DNA of 64,000 bases from Symsagittifera roscoffensis. Taxonomy: Eukaryota; Xenacoelomorpha; Acoela; Convolutidae. The stretch is taken from positions 434,001-498,000 of the forward strand of contig NC_087070.1 in NCBI RefSeq assembly GCF_963678635.1, in the 5' to 3' direction. Shown here piece after piece: positions 22,101 to 31,166 of the stretch. Every line of letters begins with the position of its first letter. Position 1 is the stretch's first letter. Made by a program: the position numbers and the translations under genes. The notes beneath the pieces were generated by a model. The model was not told where the DNA came from, did not search any database, and saw only the letters and a program-made list of their open reading frames with translations.

Positions 22101-22898
22101 AGAAAATTCGTTCATCGTAAACATCGACGCAAATAATCTCTACGGAGGTATTATGCAAAATTACTCGTTGCCCTTAAACGATTTCAAAAGGGCGGTCGAC
22201 TCGGTGGATATACCTAAATTACTACTGACGGAAGAGGATAGTGAGTGGGGTTACCTAGCGGAGGTAGATATCGAGTTCCCCGACGAGCTCCATGACTACT
22301 TCAAAGACTATCCTCCCGCGCCATCAAAAGAAATTGTACAGATAACTGACTTGAGTACCGATCATGTGGAAATGATGGGCAAATTAGGTATCACCAGTCT
22401 ACCCACTAAGCTTATACAGTCTCTACAAGAAAAGTCAGGATATGTTTTGCATTATCTGACCCTTCAGCTTTACATAAAATTAGGTGTGAAGGTGACTCAC
22501 ATTCATAGAGTGCTGTAATTTCGACAGTGTAAATGGATGGCCCCTTTTGTACAGATGCACACTGAGCTAAGAAAGAAGGCTAGGAACATTTTTGAGAAAA
22601 ATTTTTATAAGCTCATAATAAACTCATCTTTCGGCAAGACGATGGAAAGCAAACGAAACAGAACAAAAATGAGTATAGTGCGTAACGAAACCGAGCTACT
22701 GCAAAAGTTGTGCCAGAGCTCATAGAAGTCATTACAATAACATTCAAACCGAGCTCAATCCGGTGGGATAAGCCAACGATCGTTGGCGCAGTAATATTAG
22801 ACATTGCAAAAAAATACATGTTCGAAACCCACTATGTGCAAATGAAGCCAAACTTTAATCTCGAGCTATTGTACTCCGATACTGATAGCTTTATTTAA
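19189..22898 (+). pseudogene. Polinton protein-primed DNA polymerase B, plus-strand part
   Basis: A family B, protein-primed type replicative polymerase. From ATG 19189 there are three C2H2 zinc fingers (CHLCDAVLGSAKNLRRHKKTVHH-type spacing; also CDDC and CAIC fingers) and a glycine-rich linker. After a shift near 19600 comes a central domain to about 20431, an apparent intron, and then the enzyme proper. It has a further C2HC finger (CRNCFHTC), exonuclease I YFDLESL, a zinc/HNH-like insert (CWIC ... DHCHY ... HNTC), exonuclease II HNLANYD, exonuclease III DLYLSTDVLLLA, polymerase A IDANNLYGGIM, B KLIINSSFGKT and C YSDTDSF. Frameshifts lie near 21940, 22090 and 22700, with a TAA at 22516. It stops right after motif C. 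The missing C-terminus lies inverted at 22891-23690. Confidence 0.9.
20432..20552 (+). other. Candidate spliceosomal intron in polymerase B
   Basis: Donor GTAAGTTT and acceptor TTTTTTCTTATTTAAG bound 121 bp that are AT-rich and full of stops. Coding similarity ends at INVF just before and resumes immediately after as YQSEELIPIRIS. Splicing at these sites leaves a one-base phase error, attributable to a nearby indel. A phase-correct alternative donor would be GTATTT at 20424. Confidence 0.6.
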
Positions 22899-23251
22899 TA
22901 TTTATTTCCTTTTGAATTGGCTGTGTATTAAAGTTATCGAAAACGGTGTTCGAAGAAGAACAAGGGTCATTTTCTAAACTACCATCCCAGTCGTCGAGTA
23001 AAATTTGGTTATTAAATTCACCTTCGCGGGTCAAAAAGTGACCAAAAGGTAAACAGGTTACCAGGTCACCGAGGAGGAATCTCTTTGTGTCCAAAGCTGT
23101 TCACGCTAATTTATTTATGTTGACAGTTTGTAGCTCGTGTTTTTAACTCGAAATTTTCTGTGGTTGAATAGGGCGTCCTTAAAGCGATCATATGTCAGCT
23201 GTTTTTGTGCATACCAAGAGATTCCTTTCGCTGAGACTTTGTTGCTCCTAT

Positions 23252-23433
23252 CTAAAACAAAAAAAAACAGATATTAGTTTTAAAAATGAGCTCTGTTTAT
23301 GTAAGTAATCCACAAATTATCATAAAAGCAAAAAGAAAAAAGGAAATTGTGAAAGGTATTAAAGGTGCCAACCAAATTTATTTATTTTTTCTGTCATTGG
23401 GTTTTTGGAATTTGATTAATTTTTACTACTTAC
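23252..23433 (-). other. Spliceosomal intron in the inverted polymerase B segment
   Basis: On the minus strand the donor is AAAA|GTAAGTAG and the acceptor TTTTTTTTTGTTTTAG|ATAGG. Removing the 182 bp joins the two coding blocks in phase (one base plus two bases make an Asn codon), while the unspliced sequence hits TAG four bases into the intron. Both sites fit animal consensus. Confidence 0.8.
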
Positions 23434-23646
23434 TTTTGAGTTTAAGACAATATAATTTCGGTTTGAGTGCTACAAATTCTTCTATCAAGTCTCCACCCAT
23501 CTTGTCCTTGAACATTAGCACCTGTTTCTTGTGGGTTTCATTATACAGTGGTGATTGTTTGGGATAGTTCGAGAAGTCAAACAAGTGTCCCATTTCTTTT
23601 AGTTCCTCGTATATATCGTCACATTTTATAAATATTAATGACTCGT

Positions 23647-23690
23647 ACTGGTCACCGCCAGACCCAGGACTGGTCACCGCCAGACCCAAG
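23647..23690. repeat. 22-bp direct repeat at the inversion edge
   Basis: ACTGGTCACCGCCAGACCCA occurs at 23647 and 23669 with 22-bp spacing. It lies exactly where the inverted polymerase segment meets flanking sequence. Confidence 0.85.
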
Positions 23691-23697
23691 GAAATAC

Positions 23698-23916
23698 ACT
23701 AAGAAAGAATTGCGTGAAGATTTAACTGGCAGTTCTAAAACTGTAGATAAACCCTACCCAAACAATCCTTACATTGCGTTCGAGGCTCAAGAAGAACGTG
23801 ACAATACTATGGCGGCTGACGGAAATAGCAGTGAATTAGATAATACCAGTTCGGAGAGTGCAAATAACTCTCCAGTAATTGCCAAGAAAAGTAGAAGGGT
23901 TTTAAACCGCTCCTAA
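23698..23916 (+). CDS. Short hydrophilic ORF near the right Polinton end, unknown
   Basis: An open frame of about 73 codons up to the TAA at 23914, continuous with the 22-bp repeat upstream. The product is hydrophilic, with KYTKKELREDLTGSSKTVD, an Asn/Ser/Glu-rich middle and a basic end (AKKSRRVLNRS). No start codon is convincing, so it is probably a 3' fragment of a gene cut by the inversion. It is not recognised. Confidence 0.3.
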   Translation, partial: TKKELREDLTGSSKTVDKPYPNNPYIAFEAQEERDNTMAADGNSSELDNTSSESANNSPVIAKKSRRVLNRS

Positions 23917-24395
23917 TTAGACAATGATTAATTAACTAAAATAACTTTTCACATTTCATTTACCCCACTCTGATTAATATTTTGCTTGTAATATTTGTAA
24001 AGCTTAATTTGCAAAAAAAACCATACCCATATTTATATTTCATTTGTGAAATAAGCTCATTTTAATTTGCATACTTACCACAATCAGTAATAGACAATTT
24101 GTTTCTAAAATTTGTCCGGTCTAATTTGAGCAAATACCACTTGTCTTTGTTTCCAATTAAGTTCTACTCGCCGCTATAAATTCAATAAACAAACGCAACG
24201 GGAGAAATTTGATTTAGCCAAGCAAAGTAATTCCAAACACCAAAATAGAATTCGAAGCTGGAAAGAAATGTTCCTGCAAAATTAAAGGGAAATGTTAGCG
24301 GTCAATGACGGCGGCAAAATATCATGCATTCTGAAGGAATGAAAGAAGGAAAAGAAACATGAATGTAAAAGAACTGAGAAAATGAATGTAAAAAA
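23917..24395. other. Non-coding DNA inside the right Polinton end
   Basis: AT-rich stretch between the last ORF trace and the right terminal repeat. No gene, repeat or promoter can be supported. Confidence 0.5.
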
Positions 24396-24658
24396 TTAAG
24401 GATCCTACTTTAATTATCCGCCAGGGATCTAGAAATTTGCTACATGGGTATATGACTCTTGGTAAAATCCTCAGGGGGGAGGCCACCCAAAAATCTGGAT
24501 CCTCAAGTGAGGATCTTGTAATCCACCAGCAAAATGCCGGCTGACTACAAGATAAATTTGGACCCCTTAGGTGTCGGATCTTAGTCGCCCACGCCTTTTT
24601 TTAGGTGATTTTGCCCCCCCCCCCCCCCTAAGGATTCCTGGCGGCCCCTCATACTACT
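24396..24658. repeat. Right terminal inverted repeat of the Polinton
   Basis: Inverted counterpart of 4355-4602, ending ...TCATACTACT. It contains a run of 15 C where the left copy has G8-A-G4, and about 15 extra bases near 24553-24575. Confidence 0.9.
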
Positions 24659-24664
24659 GCTGGA
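24659..24664. repeat. Polinton target-site duplication, right copy
   Basis: GCTGGA directly after the CT terminus, identical to 4349-4354. Confidence 0.9.
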
Positions 24665-26639
24665 GGTACGTAATTGACATTTTTTGAATTTGTTATAATG
24701 ATGCGGAACGAAATGCATAATTTCAAAACTTGGATTTTGCCCGAAACTCTAGTTTTTTCCCTTATAAAATAAGTGAGAAGAGTGAAATCTTTTTTGGATG
24801 TTTTTTCCATCAACAACTTTTTATTTACAAAATTTTAAGAATTAATCGCTTCTGCATGAAAACTTCGCTCAACCGCTTCTTTTCAATAAAATGTTGATCT
24901 CGGATCTGATGTGGCAGTTATTAAAAAAATCCAAAATTTTTCTATTGTCTTTCCGAAATCCGTAACTGATTTCTGGTAAAAGCAGGTCGTGGCCGGTAAA
25001 ATAGAAAAGACTCAAAAATCGGGTTTCTCGAATTAAAAGTTTACTCAAAAATGACCGTGTCATTTCTCAGCTTCAGTTTTTAATCGAGAAGCCCGATTTT
25101 TGCAATCCTCTCTACTTTAACAGCCATGAGCTGCTTTTAGCACAAATCAGCTAAGGATTTTGGAAAGTCAAGTTGTTGAACTTTGACCGATTTTTGAAAC
25201 ATTTTCCCAAAAACTACCCCATCAAATCTGAGATGAAAATTTCAGTCAAAAAAAGCGCCTGCGCGATTTTTTTCTGCAGAAGCTTCTCAGCCCTTGTAAC
25301 AGAAAGGTTATCTATGGGTTATCTCATTCTCAGGTCAAGCAAAAAAACTTCCAAAAACGGTCAAAGTTTCAAAACTTTCAATTGTTGGAAGGCCAAGATT
25401 TTGTTCTAAAATTAATTGTGTTTAGCAAATTATAAAGGTAAGCTTGCAACAAGCTGTTTTGTTGATTAAACCATTGATATCAGATTTGGCAGGGTAGTTA
25501 TAAAAAAAACCAAAAAATCAGAAAAATGACATTTCTGAAGATCATAGCGTTGAAATTGAGCGTAGCTGCATACATGAAGAAATTCAGTCAAAAAACCAAA
25601 CCAAAAACCCAGCTTTGGCAGGGCAGTTATCGAGAGAATTAAAAAAAAAATTTTGAAACTTTTTGATTTCTCTCGATAACTACCTGTCAAAGCTGGGTTT
25701 TTGAGTTTGATCGAAATTTAAGATAAGGTGAATTTCTTCATGTATGCAGCTACGCTCAATTTCAATGCTATGATTTTCAGAAAAGTCAATTTTCTGATTT
25801 GTTGACTTTTTGGCTTTTCCGAGGGCCACACTTTTCTTGTCTAATTTTTTTGGCGTAGTCGCGTATGCAAAGGAGCTTCCCACAACTTTTTCTTTGGATT
25901 GAAAACATTATCTCAGATATGGGAGGGTGTTTTTTGGTAAAACGCATAAAATTTCCAAATGAAATGCTCATAAAAATTGGCTTTTCCGAGGACAATAAAT
26001 TGTTAGGGCCGCTAATTCAGAGGAGCTTCCCATTACCCTTTATCTCAATTAAAGCCGCAGCCTCAGGTGTGGGAGGTTAGTTTTCGAGAGAAATTCAAGA
26101 TTCAAAAAACGGTAACTTAATCATAAGTTTGACTATTCCGAGGGCCATAATTTTATTTGTTAAAAAAATTTGGGCATGGCCGCTTACAGAGAAGAGCTTT
26201 TCAAATCCTTTCTATTCATTGAAGCTAAAATCTCAGATTGGGTAGGTTGGTTTTTGAGTAATAACATTGGTCAAAAATTCCCCCACGAGTTTTCGAAAGC
26301 TGTAGACAAAGAGGTAAAGCAAAAAGAAACCAGAAGAAAATGTAAGTACACATAAATGAGATTGTAGGTAATCTTTCTAAGGATAACATTTTTTTGTAAA
26401 TCAATTAAAAGTTTTTTGGGAAAAAAAATTAAACTTTTTTAAAAAAGTTTGTAAAATTTTCCAAAGCGTTTTACAAAAATCCAGTCTAAATCCAGTCCAA
26501 TAGTTTCCGACTTAAAAAATCCAGTCCAATACACTTTTTTTACACAAGCAAAGCTTGTGTGATAGTATGAACTCTCTTAATTTCCAACCTAAGTCGCAAA
26601 TATTCATGTTCATTTTGAAAGTGTGTTCAAATATCAGTA

Positions 26640-26719
26640 TTCACCAGCTATTAAGTACAGCCAATATATTAGTGTTCGTTACAAAAATTAGAGTTCACCA
26701 GCTATTAAGTACAGCCAAT
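26640..26719. repeat. 26-bp direct repeat, 54-bp spacing
   Basis: TTCACCAGCTATTAAGTACA followed by GCCAAT occurs at 26640 and again at 26694, identical in both. Confidence 0.9.
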
Positions 26720-26779
26720 GCTAAGGATATTAACAAAAACTATTATATTACAAATAGCACTTTAGCTTCCAGGTATCAT

Positions 26780-26860
26780 GGATCTGTAGCGTAGTGGTAG
26801 GGAAGGAGACCCGCAACAAAATCATAGCGTTTGAACCTGGGCAGCGTCGGCTGTTTTTAA
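26780..26860 (+). other. tRNA-like / Pol III box-like segment, possible SINE remnant
   Basis: TAGCGTAGTGGTAGG resembles a tRNA box A. About 40 bp later GTTTGAACC resembles box B, and a run of five T follows after CGGCTG. I could not fold a proper cloverleaf (acceptor and T stems do not pair), so it is a tRNA pseudogene or the head of a tRNA-derived SINE at most. Confidence 0.3.
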
Positions 26861-27589
26861 TGAACTTTTTCGTATACTAATTAAAATGCGTCCGCTCTAT
26901 AAATTGAGGCATAGTAGTTGGTAAATTTTTTTTTTCAAATGGACTGGTTTTGTTAATGCGTCATAATTGGCTTGCATCACTTAGCATTTATGTAGAGCCA
27001 TAGTTGGCGCGTGCGTCACTTAACAAACTTTGTAGACACAAAGTTTTACTCATTGAGTTTTTCACAGTAGCGTTATCGTTCATATTTTTTGCTTGTGGAT
27101 GCGAAGTGCAACTTCGTAGCAGCGTAATACCTGTTTTTATCATTCAGGAGTTCCAAAAAAACATGCCAAGCAAGACATTTCAAATTCAAATTAGCCACTT
27201 AATAAAACTTACGAAGCGGAAACAAGGCCAGCAATCTTTGAGCAGACACCAGTTGAGCCGGAAAAGTAACTTTTCTGAAGAATTTCAAAAAGTTTTAGTT
27301 TCAAGTTGCCTTTTTCCTTGAAACTAATCTGTAGAAATAATAATTGTCGTTCCTGCGATACGCAGAGGATCTATGAAAGGCTTTGCAGCCTGTCTAAGCA
27401 TTGTCTGTTTCTCTTTTTGCCTCGGATGATGTGCATACGCACGCTTAACAAACATTTAGACTCATTGATCGACTGTCAGCTAAGATGAAAAAAATTGGTT
27501 CTACCCTAAACGAAAATGTAGCCATAAAAAACGTCAAGCTATAATCCTAAGCTTAATAAAACTTACGAAGCAAAAACAAGGCCAACAAT

Positions 27590-29190
27590 CTTTCAAGCAA
27601 AAATGCTTGAAAAATTTACCAGATTTTGTAAGCTGCAATTTTAAAAAAAATTAGAAAATCAGCCAACATAAATTAGGACGAAGCCACAATTCAATTGGAA
27701 AAAAATAAGTAATGCAACTCAAATAAACTAAGAAAGAGTTGAATTTGAAATTTCGAGAAACTGAGCCAGTCAGCAGAATTGACCATGTCAGTAGAAATTC
27801 TGTTATAGTTAAAACTAGAGCCGAGTTAAACCTGTTTGATTTTTAACTTATGTTTTACTTATGCGCGTTAAAATGCATAATTTTTGTAGTAGTCCATATT
27901 CTACTAAAGTATGTAACAGGCGAAAGTTTCAAGATTGTCGACGTTTCAAAGGACACAAGAACATTTTTTCATAAAACTCAAGGAGTCAAGTTTCTGTAAG
28001 AAAAATTTCTGCAAACTGCTTATACGGATGGATCTTTAATTTCAGATTTGGAAGGGTACTTTTTAAGAACAACAAAAAAATCCAAAAAACTGTCATGAAA
28101 AAAAATCATTTGGGATTTTTCAGAGGGCTATAATTTTTTCTACAAAAACAGGGCGTATCGGTGTATGCAGCAGCCAAACCGACACAGTCAAAAGTTCAAA
28201 AAATTTTCCGGAGGTCATAACATTTCTTTCTCAAAACATAGGAGACTTTAAGAGACTTGAAAAAGTTCGAAAAAAGTCAGAAAATCAAATTTTGACTTTT
28301 CTGAAGGCCATAAGTGTTTTAGAAAACACTTTTGTCGCAGCTGCTTGTGCTGTGAAGTTTCCAGTAACCCATGCTTTCGATTGAACCCAAAGTCTCAGAT
28401 TTGGGAGGATAGTTATTGAGAAAGTGACCAATTTCTAAAATTTGGGTGGAAAGTTCCTCGCACACAATCGTTCCTCCCACAGATTTGGGAGAGTAGATTT
28501 CGAGACAATTCGTAAAATTTAAAAAAACGGTTAAAAAAAACAAAAAGTGTCTGTCCCGAGGACCATAAATCTCTATCTAAGAAGAACAGTTTCAAAAACA
28601 GAAAACATCAAAATTTGGACTTTTCTGAGGACCACAACTTTGTGTAAAAAAGTTTGGAAATAGCTGTATATGCAGGGGAGCTTCTTATAGCCCTTGCTGT
28701 TAATTGAACCCAAAATCTCAAACTTGGGAGGGCAGTTTTCGAGAAAACGGCAAATTCCCAAAAATGGGATAAGAAGATCGTCCCACACAAATTTTTGAAG
28801 GATGTATAAAGTGGCGTAAAATAGAGAAAGACAAAGTGTTTATGCAGGCAGACAGGGGAGTGAGCAATTTTTCCATTGAAACCACTTTTTGAAAAGTTTA
28901 AGTAGTTCTCAAAAAGTATATAAGAAATCAAATTTTATATATTTTCATTCAGCCTGTTTTAATTCGAATCAAAAGTTAAAAACAACTAAGCTTTGGAAAA
29001 AAAATAGCTTGAAAATGTACCAGATGTAAACTGCAATCTAAAAATTTAGAAAATCAGCCGGCATAAATTAGAACGAAAACACAAATCAATTGGTTAAAAA
29101 TGAGTAATGCCTCAAATGAAATAAGAAAGAGTTGAATTTGAAATTTCGAGAAACTGAGCAACTCAGCAGAATTGACCATATCAGTAGAAT
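27590..29190. repeat. Pair of ~200-bp direct repeats (27590-27795 and 28980-29190)
   Basis: Both contain AGAAAATCAGCC, then a similar middle part, then AGAAAGAGTTGAATTTGAAA, TTTCGAGAAACTGAGC and CAGCAGAATTGACCAT in the same order and spacing. Identity is roughly 85 percent over the shared part. They probably belong to an old dispersed repeat. Confidence 0.75.
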
Positions 29191-30447
29191 TTGTCGAAAA
29201 AATTACTGACTTGAAAAAAGTCTAGTTCCCGAATACAAGTCACTTGCACTCGGAAGTGAAAAAAATATTATTTAAATGAAAAATCAAAATAGACATTAAA
29301 GCTTAAACGTCGGAGACTTGCCCCTGTCTTTATCTTGCAATGCCTTTAATTGCTGATGCCATTAAATGGAATTGTTTTATCTCGACAACTGAAGTTAAAA
29401 TAGCCATAGCTCCACAACAGCTGAGCCTTGTCTAAAGTGACAGTTTTGCCAAAACAGTTGAGAACCCGCATACTAACACATTACATTAATGTTATCAGCC
29501 AGTGTTTTCTGCGGTTGCTAAAAGTGATCAGGAACTTCGTCTTCGATTTTTATACTTTTTTTCCACGCAAAATCAGTTACCACAAAGAATCATCAGTACT
29601 TTTCGAGTCGTGAATCAAAACTTTTTCTCAGTCGTGATTTGAACGTTGAATTTTTTTTTCAATATCGAGAAAAACCGATTTGCTGAAGTTTTTGATTTGT
29701 AGTCTAATTTCGAGTGAGCAAAGTGAGCAAGAAGGTGTTATTATAGAAAAAACTTATTTTAAGCTGAGAAATTTAGGTTTTTTCCATGGAAACTAATATT
29801 CAAAGCAATGGTAGCGCTTCTTTGGCAGTTAAATTTGTTTTTAAAACAATCTGCAAAAAATTAGAAAACTTTTTTCTATTAACTTTTTGAAATTGTTAAG
29901 TAATTTGTTTTTACTTTTTTGAAAACAAATGTAGTCTAATTTATTAATGCTATAATCCCTGTGTAGTTCTTTTTATGACAGTTTCATAAATTTCAATCGG
30001 AAAACTGAAGGAAAACAATTCATTTTTTGATCCGTCAAAATCCCTTTACAAAATTTCAATGACATTATCTTAGCTGCAGAGAAAACTATAGAAACCGTAA
30101 CAATGATTCGGTAATTTTAGCGTTTGAAATAGAAAATTGATTTTTTGGTCCCTAAAATTTTCGGTCTTACATTACTTTTCTCAACCTAGTAAGACCACTT
30201 GTATATAATTTGATATTTGTGTCTATTGGGCAAAGTTTTGGGCTAAAAAATCCGGTGAATTCTTGTTTTTGAAACAGCAGATTCATTATTCGAAATTATT
30301 GGTGAAACGGTCGTACAGTTGACGATACGGCTCAACTTACATCACCCTACATTCCTGATGTAGATATTTCAGATTTTATGATCAAAAGTCTGTGATTATT
30401 CGGACCTACATCGAATTCAAAATTCAACTTATTTTCATTTACGCCAG

Positions 30448-30587
30448 GCCACGTGGAGCGGTGCGACGAGGGCGGTTGTTGTGGGGGAGTGCCGGAGTAT
30501 GTGTTGGTGGACCACAGGGGCAAGAAGACACTCAAGCTGGCGGGCGAGAGTGGCATGTGTTGCGCTGACTTCGGATACACGTTCGAT
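30448..30587 (+). CDS. Phospholipid scramblase, internal exon
   Basis: 140-nt exon between acceptor TTCATTTACGCCAG and donor GTAAGC. It starts with two bases that complete the glycine codon from 1747 and ends in phase 0. It encodes HVERCDEGGCC, then VPEYVLVDHRGKKTLKLAGE and SGMCCADFGYTFD. This corresponds to the family's beta-rich segment with the paired cysteines before the Ca2+-binding region. GC content is clearly higher than in the surrounding intron. The next intron (30588-41275) is 10.7 kb, of which about 10.2 kb is inserted LTR element, so the ancestral intron was about 0.5 kb. Confidence 0.85.
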
Positions 30588-30959
30588 GTAAGCTCGGATA
30601 TTTATTCTAAGTGCAAATTAGAGGCCCCCACCCGACATTGCCAGCTTATCCTTTTCACAACAAGTATTTATGCAACTAGAGCTTAATGTAAGTCTTTTCA
30701 CTGAAAAATTATGAAGAATAAATGTGTTCAGAATAGTTTATTTGATCACACCCAGCTTTTTGGGTCTTCATACGAAAAATTGTACCTTTTTTACACAATT
30801 AACATGATGCTTAGTTGAAGTGACGAAAGAGCCTGATAACATACTTGCCAAATCTTATCAACTAGGGCAATCTTTAGAGGCAACCTATTCTAAGGCGCCT
30901 AAATAGGTTCTCCGCAAAGTCATGCACAGCTCTTACATTGTTTTTCTCTCGTTTATAAA
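30588..30959. other. Scramblase intron, left of the LTR dimer
   Basis: Intronic sequence up to the retrotransposon target duplication. Nothing further is recognised. Confidence 0.6.
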
Positions 30960-30963
30960 TGGC

Positions 30964-31166
30964 TGTCGTATAGTGTTATTTAGTTCAAATTGCAAGCTGT
31001 CAATTAACTGTCATTCGTGGTGCTTATTAATCTATTAGCAGGTGCTGTCCTTGGAACAGTCTGTCACCCTTGGATAATGTTGATAACCACTCTTATTGTT
31101 AACTTTGCAAGATCAAGTTGATTATCTTTATTGGAATTAAATACTGCACAACAAGTCTTTTCAACA
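30964..31166 (+). repeat. LTR 1
   Basis: 203 bp, TGTCGTATAG to TTTTCAACA, essentially identical to LTRs 2 and 3. Confidence 0.92.

Larger units (their letters stand above)
22891..23690 (-). pseudogene. Polymerase B C-terminal part, inverted, with intron
   Basis: On the minus strand, read from 23690 downward, is the part of polymerase B that should follow motif C. The segments are ESLIFIKCDDIYEELKEMG, FDFSNYPKQSPLYN, FKDKMGGDLIEEFVALKPKL, then an intron (23433-23252). Next come KGISWYAQKQLTYDRFKDAL, a stop at about 23120, and a shifted tail (TKRFLLGDLVTCLPFGHFL) ending at 22891. Those are the thumb-side elements of Polinton polymerases (the D-F-S-x-Y-P and K-x-F-K-D/E blocks). The segment therefore belongs to the gene on the opposite strand and was inverted as a block of about 0.8 kb. 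Confidence 0.85.
4355..24658. mobile_element. Polinton/Maverick element, 20.3 kb, degenerate but complete
   Basis: A whole virus-like DNA transposon inserted in a scramblase intron. Evidence for the ends: terminal inverted repeats of about 250 bp, 5'-AG...CT-3' termini, and a 6-bp GCTGGA duplication outside each end. Evidence for the family: between the ends are traces of a packaging ATPase, retroviral-type integrase, minor and major capsid proteins, adenovirus-type cysteine protease and protein-primed family B DNA polymerase with zinc fingers. Most genes carry frameshifts or stops, so the copy is probably not autonomous. Internal rearrangements are a duplicated capsid/protease block (about 11443-13095 against 13096-15010) and an inversion of the polymerase 3' end (about 22.9-23.7 kb). 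The noncoding spacer at 17.2-19.2 kb is long for this family. Confidence 0.93.
25100..28760. repeat. Degenerate repeat family with ~150-170-bp unit
   Basis: The phrase TCTCAGATTTGGGAGGGTAG followed by TTTTCGAG, preceded 25-50 bp earlier by GAGCTTCCCA and followed by a 'gaccataatttt' phrase, recurs with variation. It is seen near 25482, 25910, 26062, 26232, 28052, 28393, 28482 and 28712. GAGCTTCCC starts at about 25871, 26018, 26191 and 28677 give spacings near 147 and 173 bp. The copies are too diverged to call a young satellite. Confidence 0.6.
24665..30447. other. Scramblase intron right of the Polinton, repeat-rich
   Basis: No exon was found. It contains the degenerate roughly 160-bp repeat (25.1-28.8 kb), a pair of 200-bp repeats, a short 54-bp-spaced repeat and a tRNA-like segment, listed separately. 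The rest is AT-rich. Confidence 0.55.

Noticed and set aside
4355-24658. Two unrelated MITEs in opposite orientation flanking a gene cluster
   Set aside because: The copies have AG/CT ends and an identical 6-bp duplication outside both, 20.3 kb apart, which fits one Polinton insertion.
26780-26860. Functional tRNA gene
   Set aside because: Acceptor and T stems do not pair and no cloverleaf can be drawn.
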